Below are positions 25,619 through 33,710 of a stretch of DNA of 64,000 nt, one piece after another; the first letter of the stretch is position 1, and each line of letters opens with the position of its first letter. Source of the DNA: Lachnospiraceae bacterium (GTDB lineage: Bacteria; Bacillota; Clostridia; Lachnospirales; Lachnospiraceae). The notes below the pieces were generated by a model. That model was given only the letters and a program-made list of their open reading frames with translations, did no database searches and was not told the DNA's origin. The stretch lies in contig JAPJQL010000012.1 in the NCBI GenBank assembly GCA_030825115.1, positions 14,370-78,369 of the forward strand. Direction: 5' to 3'. The position numbers and the translations under genes were made by a program.

Positions 25619-26949
25619 CCGATTCCACCATAGAGGATGCCGAGGATAAATACGATGACGGAAAGCGGCACATATACATATTTGGCAAGGGGGCCAAAGA
25701 GGCTCCAGAGCGGTTTATCCCGTCCCTCCTCCATTTCCTTTCTGATGTTTTTATATCCCAGGATATAGTAGATGGATACTGCACCCAGCACAGCGCCGAA
25801 CGGTACGACGATAATGGTGATAAAATCCATCCAGGAGCCAACCCTGGGCTCGGCTTCAAGGAAGATGCCGACAAGCAGGGCAATCCCGCCGCACAGGGCC
25901 ACGGCCAGTTTACGGGGGAGGTGGAAGCGGGTCTGCCAGGATTCGCTGACCGCCTCAAACATATTGATCAGACTGGTGATCCCTGCAAAGGCGACAGAGA
26001 GGAAGAACAGGACCGCAAAAACCTGCCCCATCGGCATCTGACGGAAGATGTTCGGCAAGGTGATGAACATCAGCGGCGGTCCGGCGTTCGGCTCAATGCC
26101 AAATGCAAAGACGGCAGGCATGATGGCAAGCGCCGCAAGCATGGCGGCGATGGTATCAAAAACGGCGGTGCGGATGGAGGCCTGCGGGATATTCTCCTTC
26201 TTGCTCAGATAAGTCCCATAGACGATCATGCCGGAACCGGTGATGGACAGGGAGAAAAATGCCTGTCCCATCGCCATGACCCAGGTGTCCACCTTCAATA
26301 ACTCGCTCCAGTCCGGTACAAACAGGAACCGGTATCCCTCCATGGCGCCGGGCAGGAACGCTACGCGGACAGCCAGGACCGCAAACAGGATAAAAAAGGC
26401 GGGCATCAGGATCTTGTTGATTTTTTCAATTCCCTTGGTAGCCCCAAACATCAAAAGCGCAACGGCAGCGGCGATCACCAGGATGTGCCACGGAAGGCTG
26501 CCAAAGTCACCGGTTGCCGCTGAAAAATAAGCGGCGGCATCTGTGGTCAGGATCGCGCCGGACAGGGAACCTGCCAATGCGCGTACTACCCAGCCCACGA
26601 TGATGGCGTAGCCGATGGAGATGCCCAGAGAGCCAAGCAGGGGAATCCACCCCAGCAGGTAGCCGATCTTGCCTTTGTTGATGGAAGCCCAGCAGTACTC
26701 ATATGCGCCGAGAGTACCTGTCCTGGCGCGCCGGCCAATCGCAAACTCTGCAGACAGACCGACCAGACCGAATAATGCGATAAATATAAAGTAGGGGACG
26801 AGGAATGCACCGCCTCCATATTGGCCGACCCGGTAGGGGAACATCCAGATATTGCCCATACCGACAGCCGAGCCCACGCAGGCGAGCACAAAGCCAAGGC
26901 TGGTTTTGAAGCCTCCGTTTTGGTGTGCTGAATTATTCTTGCTGCTCAT
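25615..26949 (-). CDS. Neurotransmitter:sodium symporter (NSS) family transporter
   Basis: A 444-residue LeuT-fold sodium symporter with about 11-12 helices. The first helix carries the family signature, from GFVLACVGSAVGMGNIWMFP on through the Na+ and substrate sites to YRVGQYGGGAF. Bacterial members usually take up amino acids such as tryptophan, tyrosine or leucine; the substrate here is unknown. The start is the ATG at 26949; an in-frame TTG upstream lies directly on the AAGGAG site. It is the first gene of the minus-strand series that runs on through the ABC exporter. Confidence 0.9.
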   Translation of the reverse strand: MSSKNNSAHQNGGFKTSLGFVLACVGSAVGMGNIWMFPYRVGQYGGGAFLVPYFIFIALFGLVGLSAEFAIGRRARTGTLGAYEYCWASINKGKIGYLLGWIPLLGSLGISIGYAIIVGWVVRALAGSLSGAILTTDAAAYFSAATGDFGSLPWHILVIAAAVALLMFGATKGIEKINKILMPAFFILFAVLAVRVAFLPGAMEGYRFLFVPDWSELLKVDTWVMAMGQAFFSLSITGSGMIVYGTYLSKKENIPQASIRTAVFDTIAAMLAALAIMPAVFAFGIEPNAGPPLMFITLPNIFRQMPMGQVFAVLFFLSVAFAGITSLINMFEAVSESWQTRFHLPRKLAVALCGGIALLVGIFLEAEPRVGSWMDFITIIVVPFGAVLGAVSIYYILGYKNIRKEMEEGRDKPLWSLFGPLAKYVYVPLSVIVFILGILYGGIG

Positions 26950-27048
26950 AGTATTTTCCAATCTCCTTATAGACGTAGTATTCTCTCATTATATACGGCT
27001 GTGAGCGTTTTGTAAAACAGTTAATACTTAATTTATAAATGTTAGAAG

Positions 27049-27077
27049 TTGTCTATTTTGTATTAGCAGAGTATAAT
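27049..27077 (+). promoter_or_regulatory. Promoter of the wall-binding protein gene
   Basis: TTGTCT at 27049-27054 and TATAAT at 27072-27077 with a 17-bp spacer. Transcription would start near 27084, about 30 bases before the ATG. Confidence 0.75.
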
Positions 27078-27115
27078 AGGAAGAGAAAACAATGATCTTC
27101 AAACAGGAGGGGAAT

Positions 27116-28789
27116 ATGGACTGGAAAAGGTTGAGGAGTGCAATTGCCACAGTATTGACGATAATTATGGCGGCGTTGATGCCTGTCTCGGCATTTGCTG
27201 ATGTGGCAAAGGCAGAGTTGCCGGGACTGCGCGAAGCGTTTGTGACGCGCAGCATTACGGATCTGACAGGGCAGGGAGTTGATATCAGCTCAGACGGAAA
27301 TACGTCTGACGATGGTTCTGAAGCGGGAAATGACAACATTCCGGGGGAAGATGAGATTCTGGATCAAGATGAGATTCTGGATCAAGATGAAATTTTGGAT
27401 GAAGAGGAGCTTCTGGAAGCTACCGCGAGGACGTCAGACCGACGGACCGTCGGCGGAGTGGTGATTGCCAGTGACTCTTCTGCCCGTGCGGAATATCTGA
27501 TTGACGGGCAGGAAAAAGACAGTATTTCATTTTTTGTTAAACGGGACGAGACGAATGAAGTGATTGAGCCTGATCTGGTTGTGCTCAGCATCACCCAGAC
27601 TGCCGGTTTGGAAGCTTTTGGAGAGATTGAGGTAAAAGTCGGCGTTCCGGGGAATCCGGAAGACGGCCTGAAGGACAAGATTGAAATCATACCTCCAGAC
27701 AGCATTTATCTGGAGCCGGGAAAGACCCTGGAGTTTGGGATTAAATTTGTAGTCAGCGATGAGATGAGGGCGGGAGAGGAAAATATCTATAATGACGGAA
27801 CGAAGAACTTTATCACGATTTCCGGAAGAGGTGCGGTAAAACATGTTCCGGTTTATTATGGGATCGATGGTCTGTATTCGGCTTATAGTACGGAATGGTG
27901 TTACATGTATGACGGCGCGCCTTTTACAGATACGGAGAGCGGTATAGAATACAGGCTGGTAGGTCATATAAAATTAAATGATACAAAACCGGAAGTCTTT
28001 ACGATCCGGCATCAGTTCGGGGTGTTTGGCAACATGACGGGAGTGGACAGTGAGGGAAACGTGGTTCCTCTCGAAATCACCAGAGCCAAATTGAATCCGA
28101 AGGGGAATTTTGTATTTGCCGACGGTTCTACGGAGATGGTTCTCAGAGAAGAAGGGGGCTTGATATCGATTCCGATCATTCTGAAAGAGAACGTCTTTAA
28201 AAAATGGAAGAAGGATGCGGTTGCCAAGAACGACATGAAGCTGAGTTATATGCTGTTGGTGGATCTGGTGATAGAGTATAATGACGGCTATCTCAGCGGT
28301 GGACAAATGTCTTCCCTGCCTCTTGTATATGCGGTCAGCTATATTCCTCCGACAAGTGAGCCGGAGACGGGAGGCAGCAGCGGAAGCGGTGGAAGCGGCG
28401 GAGGTTCAGGTACGACATCGACAGGAACGGTGCAGGGAGGACCTGCGGCGACTCCGAGGATGACGTATGCGGCTTCGGATGATGTTGGCTGGGTACAGAA
28501 GGACGGTGTCTGGTATTATATGGATGCATCCAATGCCCCTGTGAAGGACTGGCTGCTGGGACCGGATGGAAGATGGTATTTCCTCGGCGCAGACGGCGTC
28601 ATGAAGACCGGGTGGATGCAGCTTGGCGGTACATGGTATTTCCTGAACGCGGATGGTGCGATGGCGAACGGCTGGGTTCAGGGTGCAGATGGAAAATGGT
28701 ATTATCTGCAGATGGATGGCAAGATGGCTGTGGATATGACGACGCCGGACGGCTATTATGTGAATCAGGACGGCGTTTGGATCGCATGA
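27116..28789 (+). CDS. Secreted protein with C-terminal cell-wall-binding repeats
   Basis: A 557-residue exported protein. The signal peptide ends SAFA-DVA near residue 29. An acidic spacer contains three copies of a hexapeptide DEILDQ-like unit (residues 79-96). A central domain of about 300 residues, mostly beta-strand, is not recognised. After a Gly/Ser linker (GSSGSGGSGGGSG) the last 100 residues are aromatic repeats of the choline/glucan-binding type: WVQKDGVWYYMD, GRWYFLGADGVMKTGW, GTWYFLNADGAMANGW, GKWYYLQMDGKM. It should be held non-covalently on the wall. The start is the ATG at 27116 with CAGGAGGGG just upstream, rather than one 24 bases earlier. Monocistronic. Confidence 0.85.
   Translation: MDWKRLRSAIATVLTIIMAALMPVSAFADVAKAELPGLREAFVTRSITDLTGQGVDISSDGNTSDDGSEAGNDNIPGEDEILDQDEILDQDEILDEEELLEATARTSDRRTVGGVVIASDSSARAEYLIDGQEKDSISFFVKRDETNEVIEPDLVVLSITQTAGLEAFGEIEVKVGVPGNPEDGLKDKIEIIPPDSIYLEPGKTLEFGIKFVVSDEMRAGEENIYNDGTKNFITISGRGAVKHVPVYYGIDGLYSAYSTEWCYMYDGAPFTDTESGIEYRLVGHIKLNDTKPEVFTIRHQFGVFGNMTGVDSEGNVVPLEITRAKLNPKGNFVFADGSTEMVLREEGGLISIPIILKENVFKKWKKDAVAKNDMKLSYMLLVDLVIEYNDGYLSGGQMSSLPLVYAVSYIPPTSEPETGGSSGSGGSGGGSGTTSTGTVQGGPAATPRMTYAASDDVGWVQKDGVWYYMDASNAPVKDWLLGPDGRWYFLGADGVMKTGWMQLGGTWYFLNADGAMANGWVQGADGKWYYLQMDGKMAVDMTTPDGYYVNQDGVWIA
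27350..27403 (+). repeat. 18-bp tandem repeat in the wall-binding protein gene
   Basis: GATGAGATTCTGGATCAA occurs twice without change (27350-27367, 27368-27385), followed by a degenerate third copy to 27403. It encodes an acidic DEILDQ spacer. Confidence 0.9.
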
Positions 28790-28819
28790 CGGAAAATTGA
28801 ACCGGCAGTTTTAGAAATG

Positions 28820-28853
28820 GAAGAAGCACAGACATGGGAATCTGTGCTTCTTT
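28820..28853. terminator. Terminator after the wall-binding protein gene
   Basis: AAGAAGCACAGA (28821-28832) pairs with TCTGTGCTTCTTT (28841-28853), ending in TTT. It separates two convergent genes. Confidence 0.75.
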
Positions 28854-28856
28854 CAT

Positions 28857-29771
28857 TTATCTCTGTTTTTCTTCCAGTGCCAGCACCAGTTCCACGATCA
28901 TCTCATGGGTGGGGGCAGGCACGCCGCATTTTTTAGACGCGCGGACTACGGAGCCGCTGATGGTATTGACTTCTGTCTTGCGCCCGTCGCGCAGGTCCGC
29001 GCAGATGGAAGTGATGCCTTCCGGAGAGCCGAGGGAAGTCTTTTTGACCTTTTCGGTGATGGACTCCTCGTCTGCCTCAAGCCCCAGCCCGTGTGCGACT
29101 TCCACCGCCTCGTGGATCAGTTTTTTTGCCAGGTTCCAGGCATGTTCATTGCCGGCGATAAAGCCCATCGGTACCTGAAGTACGCCGGTGAGGGCGCTCA
29201 GGGACACGTTTGTGAACAGTTTGTTCCAGATCAGCTGCTGGATGTTTTCATGGATCGTCCCGTGAAAGCCGCAGGTATCCAGCACCTCTTTCAGCTTCGG
29301 AAGAAATCCGTTGGCATCCGCGGTCAGCATACCGATGTTGGTGTTGCCGGTTCCACCGCGCCGCACGCAGCCGGGGGCGAGAACGGCGCCGTTATCCTCG
29401 GTCGTGCCGATGATGATCCGGTCCGTGGGGACAAATTCGGATAAGATATCTTCGTGCCCGGAACCGTTCTGGAGCGTCATCAGGTAGGTATTTTCACCGA
29501 TGATTCCTCTGTTGCTGCTCAGAGCGGCGCGGGAGAACAGTGATTTTACGAACAGGATTATCAGATCCACCGGCTCCATGCCTTCGGCGGATGTGATGGC
29601 TGTCGGATGGTAGACGGATTCTGCGCCGTCCTCCTGAACCTTCAGCCCCTCTCTGTTGATATGGTCTACAATCGCCTGATTGGTGTCGATCAGATAAACT
29701 TCATTGTGTAAGGAAAGGTGCCCGCCATAGATGCTTCCCATAGCGCCGGCGCCGATAACTGCAATTCTCAT
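28857..29771 (-). CDS. Ketopantoate reductase family protein
   Basis: A 304-residue NAD(P)H-dependent reductase of the PanE/ApbA family. The N-terminal nucleotide-binding motif is GAGAMGSIYGGHL; the helical C-terminal half contains NKLFTNVSLSALTG with the family's Lys and Asn. True PanE makes pantoate for coenzyme A, but many relatives in catabolic operons reduce other 2-keto acids. Since it is paired with a cyclase gene 23 bases upstream and controlled by a GntR regulator, a catabolic role is more likely than pantothenate synthesis. No panB or panC is nearby. Confidence 0.8.
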   Translation of the reverse strand: MRIAVIGAGAMGSIYGGHLSLHNEVYLIDTNQAIVDHINREGLKVQEDGAESVYHPTAITSAEGMEPVDLIILFVKSLFSRAALSSNRGIIGENTYLMTLQNGSGHEDILSEFVPTDRIIIGTTEDNGAVLAPGCVRRGGTGNTNIGMLTADANGFLPKLKEVLDTCGFHGTIHENIQQLIWNKLFTNVSLSALTGVLQVPMGFIAGNEHAWNLAKKLIHEAVEVAHGLGLEADEESITEKVKKTSLGSPEGITSICADLRDGRKTEVNTISGSVVRASKKCGVPAPTHEMIVELVLALEEKQR

Positions 29772-29794
29772 AGATGACCATCCCTTCGTATCAG

Positions 29795-30481
29795 TTATTT
29801 GGAGAACTCAGCCAGCCCTTCGATCGCGTATGCACGAATCGGGCAGGAGTCCAGCCCTTTGATCGGAAGCGGGGAGTAGGACATGAAGAAGGTGTCCGAA
29901 GTCAGTTCTTCCAGATTCTTCAGCACTTCCAGGAATACGCAGTTTACTTCCATCAGGACATCGTGGAACGCACATACGTCCTCATTGTTGCTCTCAATAG
30001 ATACGCCGTCGCCAAAGCCTACGCACTTTGTTTTTTTGCTGCGGAACCACTCGGCAGTTTCACGGCAGATAAAAAGGCGTTTGTCCTTTTCGGTGTTGGA
30101 ATCCGGTGTAAACGGCGGCAGCTTGTAAGGGGAGTCGATGATCACGATATCGCCCTCCTGGATCCGGTCGCCGCAGGCTTTTTCCAGGTCTTCTCCGGTG
30201 ATCTTATGGTTTGGCTCACAGCCCTCGATGTTCACATAGATGGCACGTCCCATAAATGTGGTGATCGGCAGAGCCTCCACGTCAGACCAGTTGTCATTGT
30301 GATGGTAAGGACACTCGACATGGGTGCCTAAATGGCTGGTCAGGTCCATGATGGTATGGAAATCCGGGATTGGACCTCCTGTGTTGAACCTGGTCAGACC
30401 ACAGCGTCTGCTCTCGGTCTTCGGGTCTAAGACCTTGGTTAAGTCTACGATTCTTAAGTTGCCCATCTGATATGCGCTCAT
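29795..30481 (-). CDS. Cyclase family (kynurenine formamidase-like) hydrolase
   Basis: A 228-residue metal-dependent hydrolase of the cyclase/KynB family. The signature HxGTHxDxPxH appears as HLGTHVECPYH: the metal-binding histidines are present but the usual Asp is Glu. The family includes kynurenine formamidase and isatin hydrolase. The ATG at 30481 has AAGGAGG about 9 bases upstream; an open extension beyond it overlaps the promoter. It is the first gene of a two-gene unit with the reductase, divergent from the GntR regulator. The substrate is unknown; a cyclic amide or lactone is plausible. Confidence 0.82.
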   Translation of the reverse strand: MSAYQMGNLRIVDLTKVLDPKTESRRCGLTRFNTGGPIPDFHTIMDLTSHLGTHVECPYHHNDNWSDVEALPITTFMGRAIYVNIEGCEPNHKITGEDLEKACGDRIQEGDIVIIDSPYKLPPFTPDSNTEKDKRLFICRETAEWFRSKKTKCVGFGDGVSIESNNEDVCAFHDVLMEVNCVFLEVLKNLEELTSDTFFMSYSPLPIKGLDSCPIRAYAIEGLAEFSK

Positions 30482-30529
30482 GTGTAAATACCTCCTTGGT
30501 TTTGCTTGTTTTTCCAACTTGTTATCTGT

Positions 30530-30558
30530 ATTATATAGTATACCGGTATACCGGTCAA
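30530..30558 (-). promoter_or_regulatory. Promoter of the cyclase-reductase operon
   Basis: On the minus strand, TTGACC (30558-30553) and TATAAT (30535-30530) are separated by exactly 17 bp. The spacer is almost wholly occupied by the palindrome at 30538-30551, so a bound repressor would block RNA polymerase. Confidence 0.85.
30538..30551. promoter_or_regulatory. Palindromic operator, probably for the GntR regulator
   Basis: GTATACCGGTATAC is a perfect 14-bp palindrome. A second ACCGGT follows at 30550-30555 and a third at 30614-30619, just after the likely start of the regulator's own transcript. The spacing suggests repression of both divergent promoters by the GntR protein. Confidence 0.7.
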
Positions 30559-30570
30559 GTATTTTTTTCA

Positions 30571-30599
30571 TTGACGCGGGACAAATTTTCATATATGAT
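30571..30599 (+). promoter_or_regulatory. Promoter of the GntR regulator gene
   Basis: TTGACG at 30571-30576 and TATGAT at 30594-30599 with a 17-bp spacer. It is divergent from the cyclase promoter; the two -35 elements are only 12 bp apart. Confidence 0.75.
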
Positions 30600-30640
30600 T
30601 ATAGTAGCACTAAACCGGTAGAAAGGGGAACGTGATACTT

Positions 30641-31297
30641 ATGAACAGCAGAAGCCCATTGCAGATACAGGCGTATGAATATTTGAAGGAACAGATTCTT
30701 TCGGGGAAGCTGGACCCGGATGTGCTGTATTCGGAGACCAGGATGTCAGCCGAGATCGGCGTTTCGCGGACGCCCATGCGGGAGGCGATCCAGTGCCTGA
30801 GCCAGGACGGGTACATCCATGTGGTGCCGAGCAAAGGATTCATGATCCGGCAGCTGAACGAGAAGGATATGGTGGAGACGATTCAGGTGCGCTGCGCCAT
30901 CGAAGGGTTCTGCGTCCATGTGATCGCTTCGGAGACCGAGAGCAAAAAAGGACAGAAGCTGTTAAAAGATCTGGAACGGCTGCTGGAAAAACAGGAGAAG
31001 GCGCTCCAGAACAAAAAGGAAGAGACAGCCAGGAAGCTGTTTATGGAGTATGACCACCAGTTCCATATGGCGCTTGTGGACTATGTGGACAATAAGGAGT
31101 TTCAGCAGACCTTCCAGCGCCTGATGTACCTGATCCACCTGACGACCGCCGGAGCGCTGGCAGTGCCCGGACGGAGCGAGGATACCTTAAAGGAGCACAA
31201 ACTGTTCTTTTCTTATTTAAAGTCCGGCGATGGAGACGCAGCATATAAACTGATGATGGTGCATCTGATGATGCCGTTGACGATGCATATCGTGTAA
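30641..31297 (+). CDS. GntR-family (FCD) transcriptional regulator
   Basis: A 218-residue regulator. The winged helix-turn-helix fills residues 5-70 (ETRMSAEIGVSRTPMREAIQ, the GntR signature), and the rest is an all-helical FCD ligand domain with the metal-binding pattern of EYDHQFHMAL and the C-terminal His pair. FCD regulators typically sense small organic acids. I take the ATG at 30641; a GTG at 30632 with AAAGGGG close before it is the alternative. Divergent from the cyclase-reductase operon, with shared ACCGGT sites, so it probably represses that operon and itself. Confidence 0.88.
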   Translation: MNSRSPLQIQAYEYLKEQILSGKLDPDVLYSETRMSAEIGVSRTPMREAIQCLSQDGYIHVVPSKGFMIRQLNEKDMVETIQVRCAIEGFCVHVIASETESKKGQKLLKDLERLLEKQEKALQNKKEETARKLFMEYDHQFHMALVDYVDNKEFQQTFQRLMYLIHLTTAGALAVPGRSEDTLKEHKLFFSYLKSGDGDAAYKLMMVHLMMPLTMHIV

Positions 31298-31396
31298 GGT
31301 TTTTTCACGAAAAATATAAAACTTGTATAAAAGATATGGAAAAAAACTTCGCTATCAGTTAGGATAGAACCATATTGGATGATGGGAAGTGAGCAG

Positions 31397-32389
31397 ATGA
31401 CGATTTATGATATAGCAAAAGAGGCAGGAGTGGCAGCGAGCACGGTATCAAGGGTGATAAACAATAAACCGGGCATCAAGGCAGAGACACGCAAACGGGT
31501 TCAGGAGCTTCTGGATAAATATGATTATACTCCGAACGCTGCGGCGCGGGGGCTCGTCATGCAGTCCACAAAGATGGTTGGCATCCTGATCGTGGACATC
31601 CGGGTCACCCACCATATAAACAGCGCGTTCGTCATTGAACAGGAATTGACAAAACGGGGGTACTGCTGCATCATCATGAGTACCGGTCCGACGGATGAGC
31701 GGAAGGCGGAATATATCCAGATTCTGGAGCAGCGCCGGGTGGAAGGGGTTATCCTTATGGGCTCCATGTTCTCCACAGAAGCGGTAAAGCAGGGGATCAA
31801 GAAGCATCTGTCCAAAGTGCCGGTCGTCATCGTCAACGGATATCTGGACCTGCCAAATGTCTCCGGCGTCATCGTGGATGAAGATGCCGGCGTGACCCAG
31901 TGTGTCGATTTGCTGGTTGGAAAAGGAAAAAAGAAGATTGCTTTTATCCTGGATGGCGATTCTCCGGCCAACAGGAGAAAGCAGCAGGGATATTATGATG
32001 GGATCAGAAAGAACGGGGGAACAGAGGACGATTTTCTGATGTATGAGGCAGAAGAGAGTTCTCTGAACGGGGGATATGACGCCACGGTGAGGGTGCTGAA
32101 GGAACACCCGGACGTTCAGGGGATTATTTATTCCATCGATCTGGTTGCGGTCGGGGGAGTCAGGGCCGCTTATGATCTGGGCTACCGGGTGCCGGAAGAC
32201 CTGGGGCTGATCGGGATTGACAACAGCCTGTATGGGGATATCTGCATGCCGAAGCTGACAACCCTTCACAATAAGCTGGAGGAACTGAGTGAGACGGCGG
32301 CCAGCATCCTGCGGGAGGGGCTGGAAGGGAAGCCGCAGAATAAGAAGTTGATGCTGTTTTCTGAAATCATTGAACGGGAGAGTACGTGA
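31397..32389 (+). CDS. LacI-family transcriptional regulator
   Basis: A 330-residue LacI/GalR regulator. It opens with the classic TIYDIAKEAGVAASTVSRVI DNA-binding segment and hinge (KRVQELLDKYDYTPNAAARGL), followed by a periplasmic-binding-protein-like sugar domain. The start is the ATG at 31397, which places the helix-turn-helix right at the N-terminus; two earlier in-frame ATGs add only six residues. It lies just upstream of, and parallel to, the YiaKLMNO-like operon, and two CAATCGATTG operators of LacI type flank that operon's promoter. It is therefore the likely repressor of the operon. Its own terminator separates the two. Confidence 0.88.
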   Translation: MTIYDIAKEAGVAASTVSRVINNKPGIKAETRKRVQELLDKYDYTPNAAARGLVMQSTKMVGILIVDIRVTHHINSAFVIEQELTKRGYCCIIMSTGPTDERKAEYIQILEQRRVEGVILMGSMFSTEAVKQGIKKHLSKVPVVIVNGYLDLPNVSGVIVDEDAGVTQCVDLLVGKGKKKIAFILDGDSPANRRKQQGYYDGIRKNGGTEDDFLMYEAEESSLNGGYDATVRVLKEHPDVQGIIYSIDLVAVGGVRAAYDLGYRVPEDLGLIGIDNSLYGDICMPKLTTLHNKLEELSETAASILREGLEGKPQNKKLMLFSEIIEREST

Positions 32390-32434
32390 AAAGCAGATAC
32401 AGGGCAGATTGAATTTGCCCTGTATCTGCTTTTT
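32389..32434 (+). terminator. Terminator of the LacI regulator gene
   Basis: AAAAGCAGATACAGGGCA pairs perfectly with TGCCCTGTATCTGCTTTT around a 9-base loop, with a T-run at the end. Its 5' arm begins at the last base of the TGA stop codon. Confidence 0.9.
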
Positions 32435-32469
32435 GCCTGTGTGCCGGCAGAGAAAACCGGCAATAATAA

Positions 32470-32480
32470 CAATCGATTGC
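32470..32480. promoter_or_regulatory. Upstream LacI-type operator
   Basis: CAATCGATTG is a palindrome with central CG, typical of LacI/GalR operators. The 17 bases CAATCGATTGCAAAAAT (32470-32486) recur exactly at 32622-32638. It lies about 140 bp upstream of the likely transcription start, a distance compatible with DNA looping. Confidence 0.65.
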
Positions 32481-32578
32481 AAAAATTTTGTCGTAAAAAG
32501 TCAAGAAAATAACGAAGATTGTGAGAAGTATACAAAAATATAGCGGAAAATATGTAGAATAACACAATAACTACACAC

Positions 32579-32607
32579 TTGAAATCCCAAAATGCCTGTG
32601 TTATTAT
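32579..32607 (+). promoter_or_regulatory. Promoter of the YiaK-like/TRAP operon
   Basis: TTGAAA at 32579-32584 and TATTAT at 32602-32607 with a 17-bp spacer. It is bracketed by the two LacI-type operators. Confidence 0.75.
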
Positions 32608-32620
32608 AAAAACATAGTTA

Positions 32621-32632
32621 GCAATCGATTGC
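32621..32632. promoter_or_regulatory. Downstream LacI-type operator
   Basis: GCAATCGATTGC is a perfect 12-bp palindrome centred about 13 bp after the expected transcription start, the classic position for a repressor operator. Confidence 0.75.
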
Positions 32633-32676
32633 AAAAATGAAATGTATCAGAAATAGTGGAAAGAGGGATAAAGCGA

Positions 32677-33681
32677 ATGTTGAGAGTCAAGTATGACGAC
32701 ATGGTAAAGGAGTTCCAGCGCGTCCTGGTAAGCAGAGGTTTCAGTGAGAAGAATGCATTAGATGCAGCCACAGTGTTTGCACAGAACAGCCTGGATGGCA
32801 TCTACAGCCACGGATTAAACCGTTTTCCGAGGGTGGTTGAATATCTTGACAAAGGGGAGATCAATCCGGAAGTGACGGCTACCTGTGAGATGGCGATGGG
32901 CGCGATCGAGAGGTGGGAAGGCCATAGAGGTTTTGGCCCGTTGAACGCAAAACAGGCGATGGACCGGGCATGCGAGCTGGCGAAGCAGTACGGCATCGGC
33001 ATGGTGGCTCTGGGCAACTCCAATCACTGGATGCGGGGCGGCAGCTACGGCTGGCAGGCGGCTGATCAGGGATGCATCGGAATCTGCTGGTCCAACACGA
33101 TGCCGAATATGCCGGCATGGGGCGGCAAGGACAGAAAGATTGGCAACAATCCGCTGATTCTTGCAGTGCCAAAGAGCGATGGGGACCATGTGGTTGTGGA
33201 CTGTGCAGTATCCCAGTTTTCCTATGGAAAGATCGAGGAGACCAGGTTAAAAGGACAGCAACTTCCTGTACCGGGCGGATATGATGAGGACGGTAACCTG
33301 ACCACAGACCCGGCAGCGATTGAAAAAACCTGGAGAGTTCTTCCGATGGGCTATTGGAAAGGAAGCGGGATTTCTATCCTTCTGGATCTGATATCCACGG
33401 TACTGACCAACGCCAATTCTGTACAGAAGATTGGAACGTTTGGGGACGAGATCGGGCTGTCCCAGATCATGATAGCGATCGACCCGGGCAAGTTTGACAG
33501 CGCGGAGGTAACAGACAAGATCGTGGAGGCGCTGGTAGAAGACATCAAGTCGTCCGTTCCGGCCCAGGAAGGCGGCAAGGTATTTTATCCGGGCGAGATT
33601 GAGATCAACACCAGAAAAGATAATCTGGCTAACGGGATTCCGGTTATAGACGAGAAGTGGAATGCAGTTTTGGCAATGTAA
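32677..33681 (+). CDS. yiaK: Ldh2-family oxidoreductase, 2,3-diketo-L-gulonate reductase-like
   Basis: A 334-residue NAD(P)H-dependent enzyme of the malate/L-lactate dehydrogenase (Ldh2) family. It shares with E. coli YiaK (2,3-diketo-L-gulonate reductase) the segments YSHGLNRFPR, GNSNHWMRGGSYGWQAA with the catalytic His, and LPMGYWKGSG. The order of genes here (YiaK-like, YiaL-like, TRAP transporter) also copies the E. coli yiaKLMNO cluster, so reduction of a diketo-gulonate or similar sugar acid is likely. The ATG at 32677 has AGAGGG about 9 bases upstream. First gene of the LacI-controlled operon. Confidence 0.85.
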   Translation: MLRVKYDDMVKEFQRVLVSRGFSEKNALDAATVFAQNSLDGIYSHGLNRFPRVVEYLDKGEINPEVTATCEMAMGAIERWEGHRGFGPLNAKQAMDRACELAKQYGIGMVALGNSNHWMRGGSYGWQAADQGCIGICWSNTMPNMPAWGGKDRKIGNNPLILAVPKSDGDHVVVDCAVSQFSYGKIEETRLKGQQLPVPGGYDEDGNLTTDPAAIEKTWRVLPMGYWKGSGISILLDLISTVLTNANSVQKIGTFGDEIGLSQIMIAIDPGKFDSAEVTDKIVEALVEDIKSSVPAQEGGKVFYPGEIEINTRKDNLANGIPVIDEKWNAVLAM

Positions 33682-33710
33682 GAAAACCGGAGTAAAGGAG
33701 AACCGATGAC

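Noticed and set aside
28857..29771. Assignment as true PanE for pantothenate synthesis
   Set aside because: No panB, panC or panD nearby and the gene is paired with a cyclase under a GntR regulator; the family is broad.
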